Positions 16,902 through 24,648 of a stretch of DNA of 64,000 bases are shown here, piece after piece. The number at the start of each line of letters is the position of its first letter. Position 1 is the stretch's first letter. The DNA is from Pseudobdellovibrio sp031428275 (GTDB lineage: Bacteria > Bdellovibrionota > Bdellovibrionia > Bdellovibrionales > Bdellovibrionaceae). The position numbers and the translations under genes are program-made. A model generated the notes under the pieces. It was not told the DNA's origin. It searched no databases and saw nothing but the letters and a program-made list of their open reading frames with translations. The stretch spans positions 45,306-109,305 of the forward strand of contig JANPPC010000027.1 in assembly GCA_031428275.1 (NCBI GenBank), read 5' to 3'.

Positions 16902-18407
16902 ATGAGTATGCAGTCAGTCTTAAATTCTTTCTTTCAGTTTCAGATCGCGCCGATGCAAAACCCTCAAGGTTTTGTCTATGTTTTGGGATCGATTTCTGAT
17001 TCGGCTCGCGCAAGGGAGTATAAAAAAATTCTTGATATCCACGCCCTTGATCATCAAAAGAAAAATCTAGCAGCAGCAAGTAAGCGACAGATATCATTTA
17101 CAGGGCTAAATGGTCCCGTTTGGATTTTGCAGAATGCGGCGATCATTAAAGGCCACCATGATGGTCTATTGGATGAATCAACATACTCTTGGTTTCGTGA
17201 TCAGGGTGGCGGGTTAATTGCGAGCTTTAAGAATCAATCGGTAGATCAGGTGCTGGTTAATTTTATGGATTGCTCAGATGAAATTGTGCGGCCCGTATTA
17301 ATCGGCTTAGAGCTAGCCGCATATAACTTCTTATCAGCTTATAATGCTCGTCAAACGATGAATATTAAAATTAACTTACAAAGCTACGGACGTACCAAGT
17401 TTGGCAAAGACCTAGTCGAGCAAGCTCACCTCGAAGCACGTGTTGTACAAATTGCACGTCACTTAGTTAATCTACCACCGAACGACTTGAATCCCGATGG
17501 CTACGAGAGAATCGTGACAAAAGAATTAAATTTTCCGAAGACGATGCAGGTGAGTGTTTGGGATCATAAAAAATTAGCGTCTGAAAATATGAATTTAATG
17601 CTGGCAACAGGCAGGGGTGCCGTCAGTCAGCCGCGTATGATTCATTTAAGGTACCGTCCCAAAAAGGCCAGCAGCAAAAAGCCCATCGCATTTGTTGGTA
17701 AGGGTGTAACTTTCGATACCGGCGGATTGGATATTAAACCTTCATCAGCGATGCGCTTAATGAAAAAAGATATGGGTGGTTCAGCAGCCGTGTTAGCTCT
17801 TGCTTACTGGGTTGCGTATTCTAACTATTCAAGACCTTGTGATTTTTATTTAGCCTTGGCCGAAAATGCGATTGATGCGGCATCGATGCGCCCAAGTGAC
17901 TTGTACCGGTCACGAGCTGGGTTTTTAGTTGAAATTGATAACACGGATGCCGAAGGTCGCTTGGTTTTAGCCGATGCGATGGATGTCGCCGTTACACAAA
18001 AAGGTAAAGACGAGCCCGAAATTTTAGTCGACATTGCCACTTTAACCGGGGCTATAAAAGTTGCTTTAGGTGCCGATGTGGCAGGTCTATTTACGAATTG
18101 TGACGCTATTTCTACGCAGATGATGAAAGCCGGTCAAATGACGGGCGAACCTAATTGGCGTATGCCACTTATACAAAAATATTTTAGTTCATTATCATCA
18201 AACTTTGCTGATTTTAGAAATTCGACGGATGGTTTTGGCGGAGCCATCACGGCGGCATTGTTTTTAGAGAAATTTGCACGCGGTAAAAAATGGGTTCACT
18301 TAGATGTATATTGCTGGAACGATAAAACCTCGGGAGCCTTAAGCTCGATTGGCGGAAACGGGCAGCCTGTGCAGTCGATGGTTCAGTGGTTAAAGACCGT
18401 CGGTTAG
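16902..18407 (+). CDS. M17 leucyl aminopeptidase
   Basis: I place the start at ATG 16902, which has AGGAG five bases upstream; a longer in-frame reading from 16797 would overlap the divergent gene. The 501 aa product has an N-terminal non-catalytic domain (about 1-170) and a C-terminal M17 catalytic domain. The two-metal ligands are visible with family spacing: Lys267 and Asp272 (GKGVTFDTGG), Asp290 (KKDMGGSA), Asp349 and Glu351 (NTDAEGRL), and Arg353. The enzyme releases N-terminal amino acids from peptides in the cytoplasm. Confidence 0.93.
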   Translation: MSMQSVLNSFFQFQIAPMQNPQGFVYVLGSISDSARAREYKKILDIHALDHQKKNLAAASKRQISFTGLNGPVWILQNAAIIKGHHDGLLDESTYSWFRDQGGGLIASFKNQSVDQVLVNFMDCSDEIVRPVLIGLELAAYNFLSAYNARQTMNIKINLQSYGRTKFGKDLVEQAHLEARVVQIARHLVNLPPNDLNPDGYERIVTKELNFPKTMQVSVWDHKKLASENMNLMLATGRGAVSQPRMIHLRYRPKKASSKKPIAFVGKGVTFDTGGLDIKPSSAMRLMKKDMGGSAAVLALAYWVAYSNYSRPCDFYLALAENAIDAASMRPSDLYRSRAGFLVEIDNTDAEGRLVLADAMDVAVTQKGKDEPEILVDIATLTGAIKVALGADVAGLFTNCDAISTQMMKAGQMTGEPNWRMPLIQKYFSSLSSNFADFRNSTDGFGGAITAALFLEKFARGKKWVHLDVYCWNDKTSGALSSIGGNGQPVQSMVQWLKTVG

Positions 18408-18449
18408 TTCAAAATTTAATTGTGTGCCGAGCGCGAGTCTTGGCACGAA

Positions 18450-19832
18450 CTAAGATTTTTCAATTAATTTATGAATTTTTTCTGGGACTAGTTTTTTCCA
18501 GGCTTTATCCTTTTTCTTAATCAATTTATTGACCTGCTCTGAATGAATAAATTCAGTTAAATCATCACAACCCGCAATGTCTTGAATCATGTTGTTATCG
18601 ATAAAATGGCGATAAATATTCTTAACATTTGGCTTCGGAAAAAAGCTTTTAGTTAATAAGCAAATTTCAGCCGTTTTGTGAGGGTAAATGTATAGTCTAG
18701 AGAAACGTCCTAGTAGTTTACCCATTCCTTCAAGTAAGCCGCCGCTAAGATCGAAATAAAAAGTCTCGTCGAACAATTTTTCAAGGTGAGTCGCGCCGAT
18801 CACGATGCCTAATGGCTTGTCTGTCGACGCGCGGATAAATTCTTTTAATTGGTAAAAAAGTGTAAATTGAGTAACTAGCACGGGTATTTCTAGTTGCAAT
18901 ATCATCTCGACGCGAGCAAAAGCTTGGTCGGTGTTGATATGGGTGCCCTTGGCGCGATTGTCGATCGTAAATTCAAAAAATCCCATGACGTCAGTGGCCT
19001 TCAGCGCAAACTCTTTTTTGAAATGTTCAAGTCCACGTTTGAAAATGTCTAGATGAGTATTCGTTACGGGCTCGAAAAAACCGCGCTGAATAAGTAATGA
19101 TTTACCCCAGAGGTAGTCTTGTGGATTCTGTGCTTTGCCGGCAGCATCAATAAGGCAGGCTTGGCTCCACTTTTTTTCAACCAGTAAAAGATTGAAATAA
19201 TTTTCATTAAACTTTTTAAAAGCAGTTCCATGAAAATAGACAACGTCAACGGCTACCGAGCCTATTTTGATCTGGTCAAATAATCCATCCAAGAAATCGT
19301 TTTGATTTTTAGTTTTGTAAAAACACGAATGAAGTAAGTTGACGCCTAGCTTGCTTAAGGTTTCTTGTTGCTGTAAACGAATCCGATCGAGCATGCGAAC
19401 GTGAAGCTTTACTTCGTGAAAGTCTCCACCGGGTTCAAGTTGAAAGCGCACTCCCATCCAGCCGTGACAAGTTTTTTTTGAACCTTCTGAAGATGTCGCG
19501 ACGGTGTCAGCGAAAGTGAAAAAACAGGTCTCTTTGCGTGTTGCGGCCAGGCGTTCGATTAATTTGGTGTACTCGCGCTGAAGCATTTTATCTAATCGCG
19601 GAAGGCATACGTAACGACCAGACTTCTCTTTACCGTAAATCATGTCACTGTAGGTCATGTCGTAAGCTGAAATAGTTAATGCAATAGTTTGCGATGCTCG
19701 GCCCGCCTGAAAAAACTGACGAGCGACTTCCTGCCCGGCGCCTATTTCTGCGAAAGTACCGTAAAATTTAGGATCTAAATTAATGTCTAAGGCTTTTTCT
19801 AAAATGGTCTGTTCACGTGGTTTTACGGCCAT
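18450..19832 (-). CDS. conserved protein of unknown function
   Basis: The 460 aa protein is soluble, without signal peptide or membrane helices. It opens with REQTILEKALDINLDP and FYGTFAEIGAGQEVARQFF, followed by SAYDMTYSDMIYGK and later KTCHGWMGVRFQ and LHVRMLDRIRLQQQETL. I recall these motifs from widely conserved but functionally unassigned bacterial proteins, some carrying dubious database names, so I give no function. It starts six bases after the DUF502 gene ends, so the two probably form an operon. Codon use resembles its neighbours. Confidence 0.85.
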   Translation of the reverse strand: MAVKPREQTILEKALDINLDPKFYGTFAEIGAGQEVARQFFQAGRASQTIALTISAYDMTYSDMIYGKEKSGRYVCLPRLDKMLQREYTKLIERLAATRKETCFFTFADTVATSSEGSKKTCHGWMGVRFQLEPGGDFHEVKLHVRMLDRIRLQQQETLSKLGVNLLHSCFYKTKNQNDFLDGLFDQIKIGSVAVDVVYFHGTAFKKFNENYFNLLLVEKKWSQACLIDAAGKAQNPQDYLWGKSLLIQRGFFEPVTNTHLDIFKRGLEHFKKEFALKATDVMGFFEFTIDNRAKGTHINTDQAFARVEMILQLEIPVLVTQFTLFYQLKEFIRASTDKPLGIVIGATHLEKLFDETFYFDLSGGLLEGMGKLLGRFSRLYIYPHKTAEICLLTKSFFPKPNVKNIYRHFIDNNMIQDIAGCDDLTEFIHSEQVNKLIKKKDKAWKKLVPEKIHKLIEKS

Positions 19833-19838
19833 GCTGTC

Positions 19839-20438
19839 CTACTTTTGTTGATAATCGGTTTTGATCCAAGCGGTCAAAGCTAGGCTCATCGCTTTTTCAA
19901 CCGGAATATCAATCGGTTCAAGTTGTGCTTTATCAATCAGTAAAGTGTAGCCACCAAGCCCGTAGCTCATGGGGATGTAAACGGCTAATTTATTTGAAGA
20001 GGTATGAAAATTTTGGCTTAGGCCTTCGAAATGTTCCCGGGTAACTAAGCCTAAAACTTGTTTGCCATCAGAAATTGTTACGAGCACAACTTTTTTTAAA
20101 GAATTTGTCTGCTGCCCTTTAGAAAATAAATTCATTAAATCGCGTAAAGGAGAGTATACAACTTTAAAAAGGGGAACTTCGGTTAGTTTTTCTTGTAGAC
20201 GAACGAATAATCCGGCGGTGACCAAATTATTTAGTAATAATCCTAAAAAGAAAATGAGCATTAACGTAGCTAGTAAGCCAAGACCCGGAAAGTAGTATTC
20301 AAAGGGCAGCGCAGTCCTTAAAAAATTTCCCAGTAAATTTTCAACGATGTTAAATACCGCGAATGCGATGTACAGAGTGAGCGCAATGGGAAGAAAAGCA
20401 ATCAATCCGCTGATGAATATTTTCTGGATGTATTTCAT
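19839..20438 (-). CDS. DUF502-family membrane protein
   Basis: The 199 aa protein has two N-terminal membrane segments (about 8-30 and 52-75) with PGLGLLATLMLIFFLGLL in the second. The soluble domain has the DUF502 features VPLFKVVYSPLRDLMNLF, GLVTREHFE and VYIPMSYGLGGYT. Its function is not known; homologues occur in many bacteria and plants. It is the first gene of a two-gene unit with the unidentified gene downstream. Confidence 0.88.
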   Translation of the reverse strand: MKYIQKIFISGLIAFLPIALTLYIAFAVFNIVENLLGNFLRTALPFEYYFPGLGLLATLMLIFFLGLLLNNLVTAGLFVRLQEKLTEVPLFKVVYSPLRDLMNLFSKGQQTNSLKKVVLVTISDGKQVLGLVTREHFEGLSQNFHTSSNKLAVYIPMSYGLGGYTLLIDKAQLEPIDIPVEKAMSLALTAWIKTDYQQK

Positions 20439-20488
20439 TATTGTAATGATTCACGAGGTCAAAATGAGAGTCAAGAAGGGGTTTTGAC

Positions 20489-20520
20489 TTGTCACTCAGT
20501 TTTAAAACCGTTTAGATAAT
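20489..20520 (+). promoter_or_regulatory. candidate sigma70-type promoter of the barrel-protein gene
   Basis: TTGTCA at 20489-20494 is followed after 18 bases by TAGATA/GATAAT at 20513-20520. This leaves a leader of about 30 bases with AGGAG before the ATG at 20557. A 7-bp inverted repeat GTCAAAA/TTTTGAC lies immediately upstream (20458-20488) and could be an operator. Confidence 0.4.
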
Positions 20521-20556
20521 GAAGATTACCACTCAAATTCATCCCAGGAGATTCGA

Positions 20557-21168
20557 ATGAAATTATTTACTTCTATTTTAGCTGCGGCGGCGCTGATTTT
20601 GGTTGCTAATTTTGCATCTGCGCAAGAAGAGCGCTTCGAAGTGGGTATGGCGGCGGGCAAATCAAGCGTACTTGCTAGTAGCACTTTAAAAGATACGTCT
20701 TCGCAAGGTGACAATCAAAGTTATTGGATAGGTTACGGTATCGACGCAAACTGGGGATTAGAGCTTGGCTTAGATTATTTTGATTTCGATAAAATTGATT
20801 CTAAACATGAATCGATCACGATTTCTGGTGTTTACCGATTTGTTCCTGAGAACGTGGTTCACCCAATCGTTAAACTTGGTTTAAGCACGGTTACAACTAG
20901 GGTGGCATCTGGTTTTAGCACGAATTCATTGGCTGCTAAAGTAATGGCCGGCGCAGAGGTTGATTTTAAGTACGCTTCAGTCGGCGCGGGTGTCAATTAT
21001 CACTATATTTCTAAAGTCGGTGACCTGGATTCATTGAAGAACGCCCAAGCCTACGTACCGATGATTTTTATTACTTTTCACAATGATTCAAGCGTGCCAA
21101 CGAACTTTGGTTCTGGAATGAACGCAGATGATGCAGAGTCTGCTTCTGAGACGAATTCTTCAAACTAA
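20557..21168 (+). CDS. outer-membrane beta-barrel protein (OmpA/OmpW-like fold), function unknown
   Basis: The 203 aa protein has a signal peptide ending FASA (about residue 22). A series of alternating hydrophobic strands follows (QSYWIGYGIDANWGLELGLD, SITISGVYRFVPE, HPIVKLGLSTVTT), typical of a small eight-stranded barrel. A polar Asp/Ser/Glu-rich tail ends the chain rather than a terminal aromatic residue. It has a good ribosome site (AGGAG). It precedes the protease-PilZ gene on the same strand by 156 bases, but no shared function is apparent. Confidence 0.75.
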   Translation: MKLFTSILAAAALILVANFASAQEERFEVGMAAGKSSVLASSTLKDTSSQGDNQSYWIGYGIDANWGLELGLDYFDFDKIDSKHESITISGVYRFVPENVVHPIVKLGLSTVTTRVASGFSTNSLAAKVMAGAEVDFKYASVGAGVNYHYISKVGDLDSLKNAQAYVPMIFITFHNDSSVPTNFGSGMNADDAESASETNSSN

Positions 21169-21311
21169 AAGCATTAGTTTTTGTTCAACAGTTCTGCAAT
21201 TAAATTGTAAAATGATCTCACGATGAGACGTAAATAAGACGACCTGAAAGGTTCGCCATATTTCATTATGAGAGAATGAAGGACCGCCCTTTAGTCGAGT
21301 ACAAACAGGCC

Positions 21312-21348
21312 CGATACCTTATGCATGACAAGAAAATTAGCGGTATCG
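21312..21348 (+). promoter_or_regulatory. 7-bp inverted repeat enclosing the protease start codon
   Basis: CGATACC (21312-21318) and GGTATCG (21342-21348) are exact complements, with the ATG at 21325 in the 23-base loop. No strong ribosome site is seen. A hairpin here could limit translation initiation, but the stem is short. Confidence 0.35.
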
Positions 21349-23217
21349 AAAAGCTTGCGATGCGGTTCTCTATTACTTTTAAGTTTTTCGATTTTATCTG
21401 TTGTTCATGCTGAATACGTTCAAGCGCAAGTTTCGGGACCGCAAGCGGTTGCCGGTGAATACATAGTCAAAATGAAATCTAAAAAAGGTATGCCCGCAAA
21501 TTCTAACTTAAGCGCCGGAATGAAAATTGTAAATAAGCTGGGCGCGGGCGTTCAGATTAGACAAGCTTTCTGGGGTTCGGAGATGATGCATATCAAATCG
21601 AACTCTTCAGCTAGCATCGATACACTCCGCGCAAATCCTGACGTTGAATTCGTCGAGCCTAACTACGTTTTGAGCGTAAATCCAATCGATGTCGAATCTT
21701 TGGGAGTCGCCCCTGGAGTTAACGATGATTACTCGCAGTCAGATTCGAATGTTCAAGTAAAAGAATCTTGGGCTGTTGCGAAACCTTACGATCAAGGAAC
21801 AAAGCCTATTGTCGCGATCATCGATACGGGCTTAGATACTTCGCATAAGCTTTTTCGGGATTCGAATGCGGTTTGGGTTAATAGTGCCGAGCTCGCGGGT
21901 TCGCCGGGCGTTGACGATGATCGCAATGGCTACGTTGACGATGTCTATGGTTGGAACTACGTTTCTAACAACGCCAATGTATACGATGATGACAGCCACG
22001 GTACACACGTTGCCGGAATTGTTCTTGGTGTCGGCCAAGACATTTTAGCTTATCCCGTGCGGGAAGCTAAAATAAGAATTATGCCACTTAAATTTTTAGA
22101 CGCTCAAGGTTCAGGTTCGACGGCGAATGCTGTTAGTGCAATGTACTACGCCGTGAATATGGGAGCAAAAGTCATTAATAATTCTTGGGGCGGTTCTTCT
22201 TATTCGCGCGCGTTGCACGAAGCCTACACTTACGCTTACCAGCGCAGCGTTGTGATTGTATCGGCGGCGGGCAATTCAAATCTAAATAACGATTTATTTC
22301 CGATGTATCCGGCGGGGATCGATACTCCGAATAATATTGCGGTGGCGGCAACAACCGATTCAGATACCAAAGCTTCGTTTTCAAATTTCGGCGCTACGGT
22401 AGCAGTTGCAGCACCCGGAGTCGCTATTGTAAGTTCAGTGCCAGGTACGGGCTGTCTAAACCCGGGTTGTTATCAAATGATGTCCGGAACCTCTATGGCA
22501 TCGCCTTTCGTTGCGGGTTTAGCTGCGATCGTTCTGCGAGAAGCTCCGCAGTTGTCTGCTTACCAAGTTCGTAGCATTGTTTTAGCGACTGTAAATACTT
22601 TTTCATCTTTAAATGGGCGTGTTTCGACTGGTGGGCGTGTTAATGCGCTGAAGGCGGTACAAAGCGCGCAACTACAAGTGTCGACACCGGCATGGTCGCC
22701 AGATTATTCTCCAGTCTATAAAGCAGATCGTACTGTGGCTTCATCAACCGCAGAAGCGCCTTCGGCAGCAGGTTGTGGTTTGGTGAAAGCTTTAGTTGAA
22801 GGTTCGGGCGGCGGTGGTGGTTCGGCAAGTACAGCCGTTGTGGTTTTAAGCTTAATCTTATTACCAATCTTAGTGGCTACGGGGCTGCGTCGATTAAAGC
22901 CGGCCGAATTTGTTGATCAGCGCCGGCAGTATGCACGATACGATTTAGTAAAAGATTTGGTCATTCAGGTTGGAGATCAAGTCATCAATGCGGCATCAGA
23001 TAGCCTATCAATTGGTGGACTCTCGTTTGGCAGTGACAATCTAAGAATTGATAGGGGTGAAAAAATTAAAGTTCGCATCGGTGACCTTGATCAAGAGGTT
23101 GAAGGCGAAGTCGTGTGGTGTTCGCAAAAACAGTCATATGGCGTGCGCTTTTTAAACATTACCGATCAACTAAGGGTGCAGATGTCAATGTGGACGACAG
23201 GAATGCAGCCGACCTAA
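21325..23217 (+). CDS. subtilisin-like serine protease fused to a transmembrane segment and PilZ domain
   Basis: The 630 aa protein has a signal peptide (about 1-29) and an inhibitor-I9-like propeptide (about 42-116, GEYIVKM to VEPNYV). An S8 protease domain follows with Asp167 (AIIDTGLD), His225 (SHGTHVAG), oxyanion Asn317 (AAGN) and Ser390 (SGTSMASP). After a Ser/Ala linker come a Gly-rich stretch and a membrane span (about 502-520) with LRRLK on the inner side. The C-terminal part (about 531-630) fits PilZ: RQYAR (534-538), SLSIGG (560-565) and GEVVWCSQKQSYGVRFL. Predicted topology puts the protease in the periplasm and the PilZ domain in the cytoplasm, suggesting c-di-GMP control of proteolysis. 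Ser replaces the usual Asp/Asn of the second PilZ motif, so ligand binding is uncertain. Confidence 0.88.
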   Translation: MTRKLAVSKSLRCGSLLLLSFSILSVVHAEYVQAQVSGPQAVAGEYIVKMKSKKGMPANSNLSAGMKIVNKLGAGVQIRQAFWGSEMMHIKSNSSASIDTLRANPDVEFVEPNYVLSVNPIDVESLGVAPGVNDDYSQSDSNVQVKESWAVAKPYDQGTKPIVAIIDTGLDTSHKLFRDSNAVWVNSAELAGSPGVDDDRNGYVDDVYGWNYVSNNANVYDDDSHGTHVAGIVLGVGQDILAYPVREAKIRIMPLKFLDAQGSGSTANAVSAMYYAVNMGAKVINNSWGGSSYSRALHEAYTYAYQRSVVIVSAAGNSNLNNDLFPMYPAGIDTPNNIAVAATTDSDTKASFSNFGATVAVAAPGVAIVSSVPGTGCLNPGCYQMMSGTSMASPFVAGLAAIVLREAPQLSAYQVRSIVLATVNTFSSLNGRVSTGGRVNALKAVQSAQLQVSTPAWSPDYSPVYKADRTVASSTAEAPSAAGCGLVKALVEGSGGGGGSASTAVVVLSLILLPILVATGLRRLKPAEFVDQRRQYARYDLVKDLVIQVGDQVINAASDSLSIGGLSFGSDNLRIDRGEKIKVRIGDLDQEVEGEVVWCSQKQSYGVRFLNITDQLRVQMSMWTTGMQPT

Positions 23218-23250
23218 TTCGATTTAGTACGATTCGGCCTTCCGGAAGAT

Positions 23251-24600
23251 TTACAACAAGGTGCCTTTTAAAATAAGGCTTGCGGCGGTGAAGTAAATAA
23301 CTAAGCCAGTCACGTCCACGATCGTTGCAACGGCCGGAGCTGATGCCGATGCTGGATCTAGTTTGAATTTACGTAAAATAAACGGAAGCATCGATCCCGA
23401 AATCGTTCCCCATAAAACGACCCCGACGACAGAGGTGGCAACCGTTACGCCAATTAACGCGTAATGCGGACCGTACATTTGTAATTTCCATGGCCATAAG
23501 TAAATACGCAGCAATCCAATCAAGCCAAGACCCACGCCCAAAGCAGTTCCCGTAGCGACTTCACGAACAAAAACGCGCCACCAGTCTTTCAAGCGAACTT
23601 CGCCCAATGCCATTGCCCGAACGATCAAAGTTGAAGCCTGAGAACCTGAGTTTCCGCCTGAGCTAATAATCAAAGGCAAAAACATCGAAAGTACGACTGC
23701 GCGCTGAATTTCATCTTCGAAGTATCCAAGTGCACTTGCGGTAAACATTTCGCCGATAAAAAGAATTAATAGCCAGCCGCCGCGCTTTTTTATCATCTCC
23801 AGTAAAGAAATTTCTAAGTACGGAGCATCTAAGGTTTCAACGGCACCAATTTTATGAATATCTTCGGTGGCCTCTTCTTGTGCCACTTCGGCGATATCAT
23901 CAAACGTGACGATACCAACCATTTTATTTTCACCATCAATAACGGGTAAGGCCATTAAATCTTGCTTACTAAAAATTTGTGCAATGTGTTCTTGATCTAA
24001 GTCGACCGATATTTTAACGATGTCTGTATGCATGATTTCTTCAACTTTTTGATTCGCCGACGAAGCAAAAAGTTCACGAAACGAAACGACGCCCACTAAT
24101 TTTTGTTCTGTATCTAAAACGTAAGAATAATAAACAATTTCAACTTGCGTCTTAGCTTGAATTCGAATGTAGCTAATTGCTTCATCGACATTCATATTAG
24201 GGCGTAAGCGAATGAAACGCGAATTCATTAGACCGCCGGCTTTATCTTCTGCGTAGGCTAACAGAGCCGATACCTCACGTTTAGTCTGCGGGTCTAGTAA
24301 AGAAAGTAATTCTTCTTTTTTATCGGAATCGACTTCTTGCAGAAGATCTGCCGCATCATCAGGAGCTAAAAGGCGCAGCCAAGAACGAATTTCTAAATTA
24401 GTCAGGTCTGAAATTAATTCAGCCTGATTGGCCGCACTCAAATTCAAAAATAATTCTTCCGCATCTGTGCGAGTTAGGCTTTGAAATTTTGCTTTACGCT
24501 GTTGGTCGGTTAACTGCGGCCACACGTCGTGAGCTTGAGCTAGCGGAGTTAATTCGGGATGAGATTCGTAAAGAGGGGTGTTATTTTCATCGTCTTGCAT
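23251..24600 (-). CDS. mgtE: MgtE-type magnesium transporter
   Basis: The 449 aa protein has the MgtE layout: an N-terminal superhelical domain (about 25-135) with DDAADLL, paired CBS domains (about 135-245), a plug helix, and a five-helix pore domain (about 275-449). The pore signature SGGNSGSQAST is at 314-324 and DPASASAPAVATIVDVTG near the end. MgtE is a Mg2+-gated channel of the inner membrane. It starts 48 bases after the ABC exporter gene on the same strand and converges on the protease gene. A CorA-type gene is also in the window, so Mg2+ entry has two routes. Confidence 0.94.
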   Translation of the reverse strand: MQDDENNTPLYESHPELTPLAQAHDVWPQLTDQQRKAKFQSLTRTDAEELFLNLSAANQAELISDLTNLEIRSWLRLLAPDDAADLLQEVDSDKKEELLSLLDPQTKREVSALLAYAEDKAGGLMNSRFIRLRPNMNVDEAISYIRIQAKTQVEIVYYSYVLDTEQKLVGVVSFRELFASSANQKVEEIMHTDIVKISVDLDQEHIAQIFSKQDLMALPVIDGENKMVGIVTFDDIAEVAQEEATEDIHKIGAVETLDAPYLEISLLEMIKKRGGWLLILFIGEMFTASALGYFEDEIQRAVVLSMFLPLIISSGGNSGSQASTLIVRAMALGEVRLKDWWRVFVREVATGTALGVGLGLIGLLRIYLWPWKLQMYGPHYALIGVTVATSVVGVVLWGTISGSMLPFILRKFKLDPASASAPAVATIVDVTGLVIYFTAASLILKGTLL

Positions 24601-24648
24601 ATGTTTTCCCCTCTAGATCGTATACTCATGAATGAAAACAAATTACCC

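Noticed and set aside
21169..21324. possible c-di-GMP (GEMM) riboswitch before the PilZ protease
   Set aside because: I looked for the conserved GGCAAA and GACGCAAAGCC-type segments and did not find them.
23217..23250. terminator between the protease and mgtE genes
   Set aside because: The palindrome CTTCCGGAAG is present but too short, with no loop or T run.
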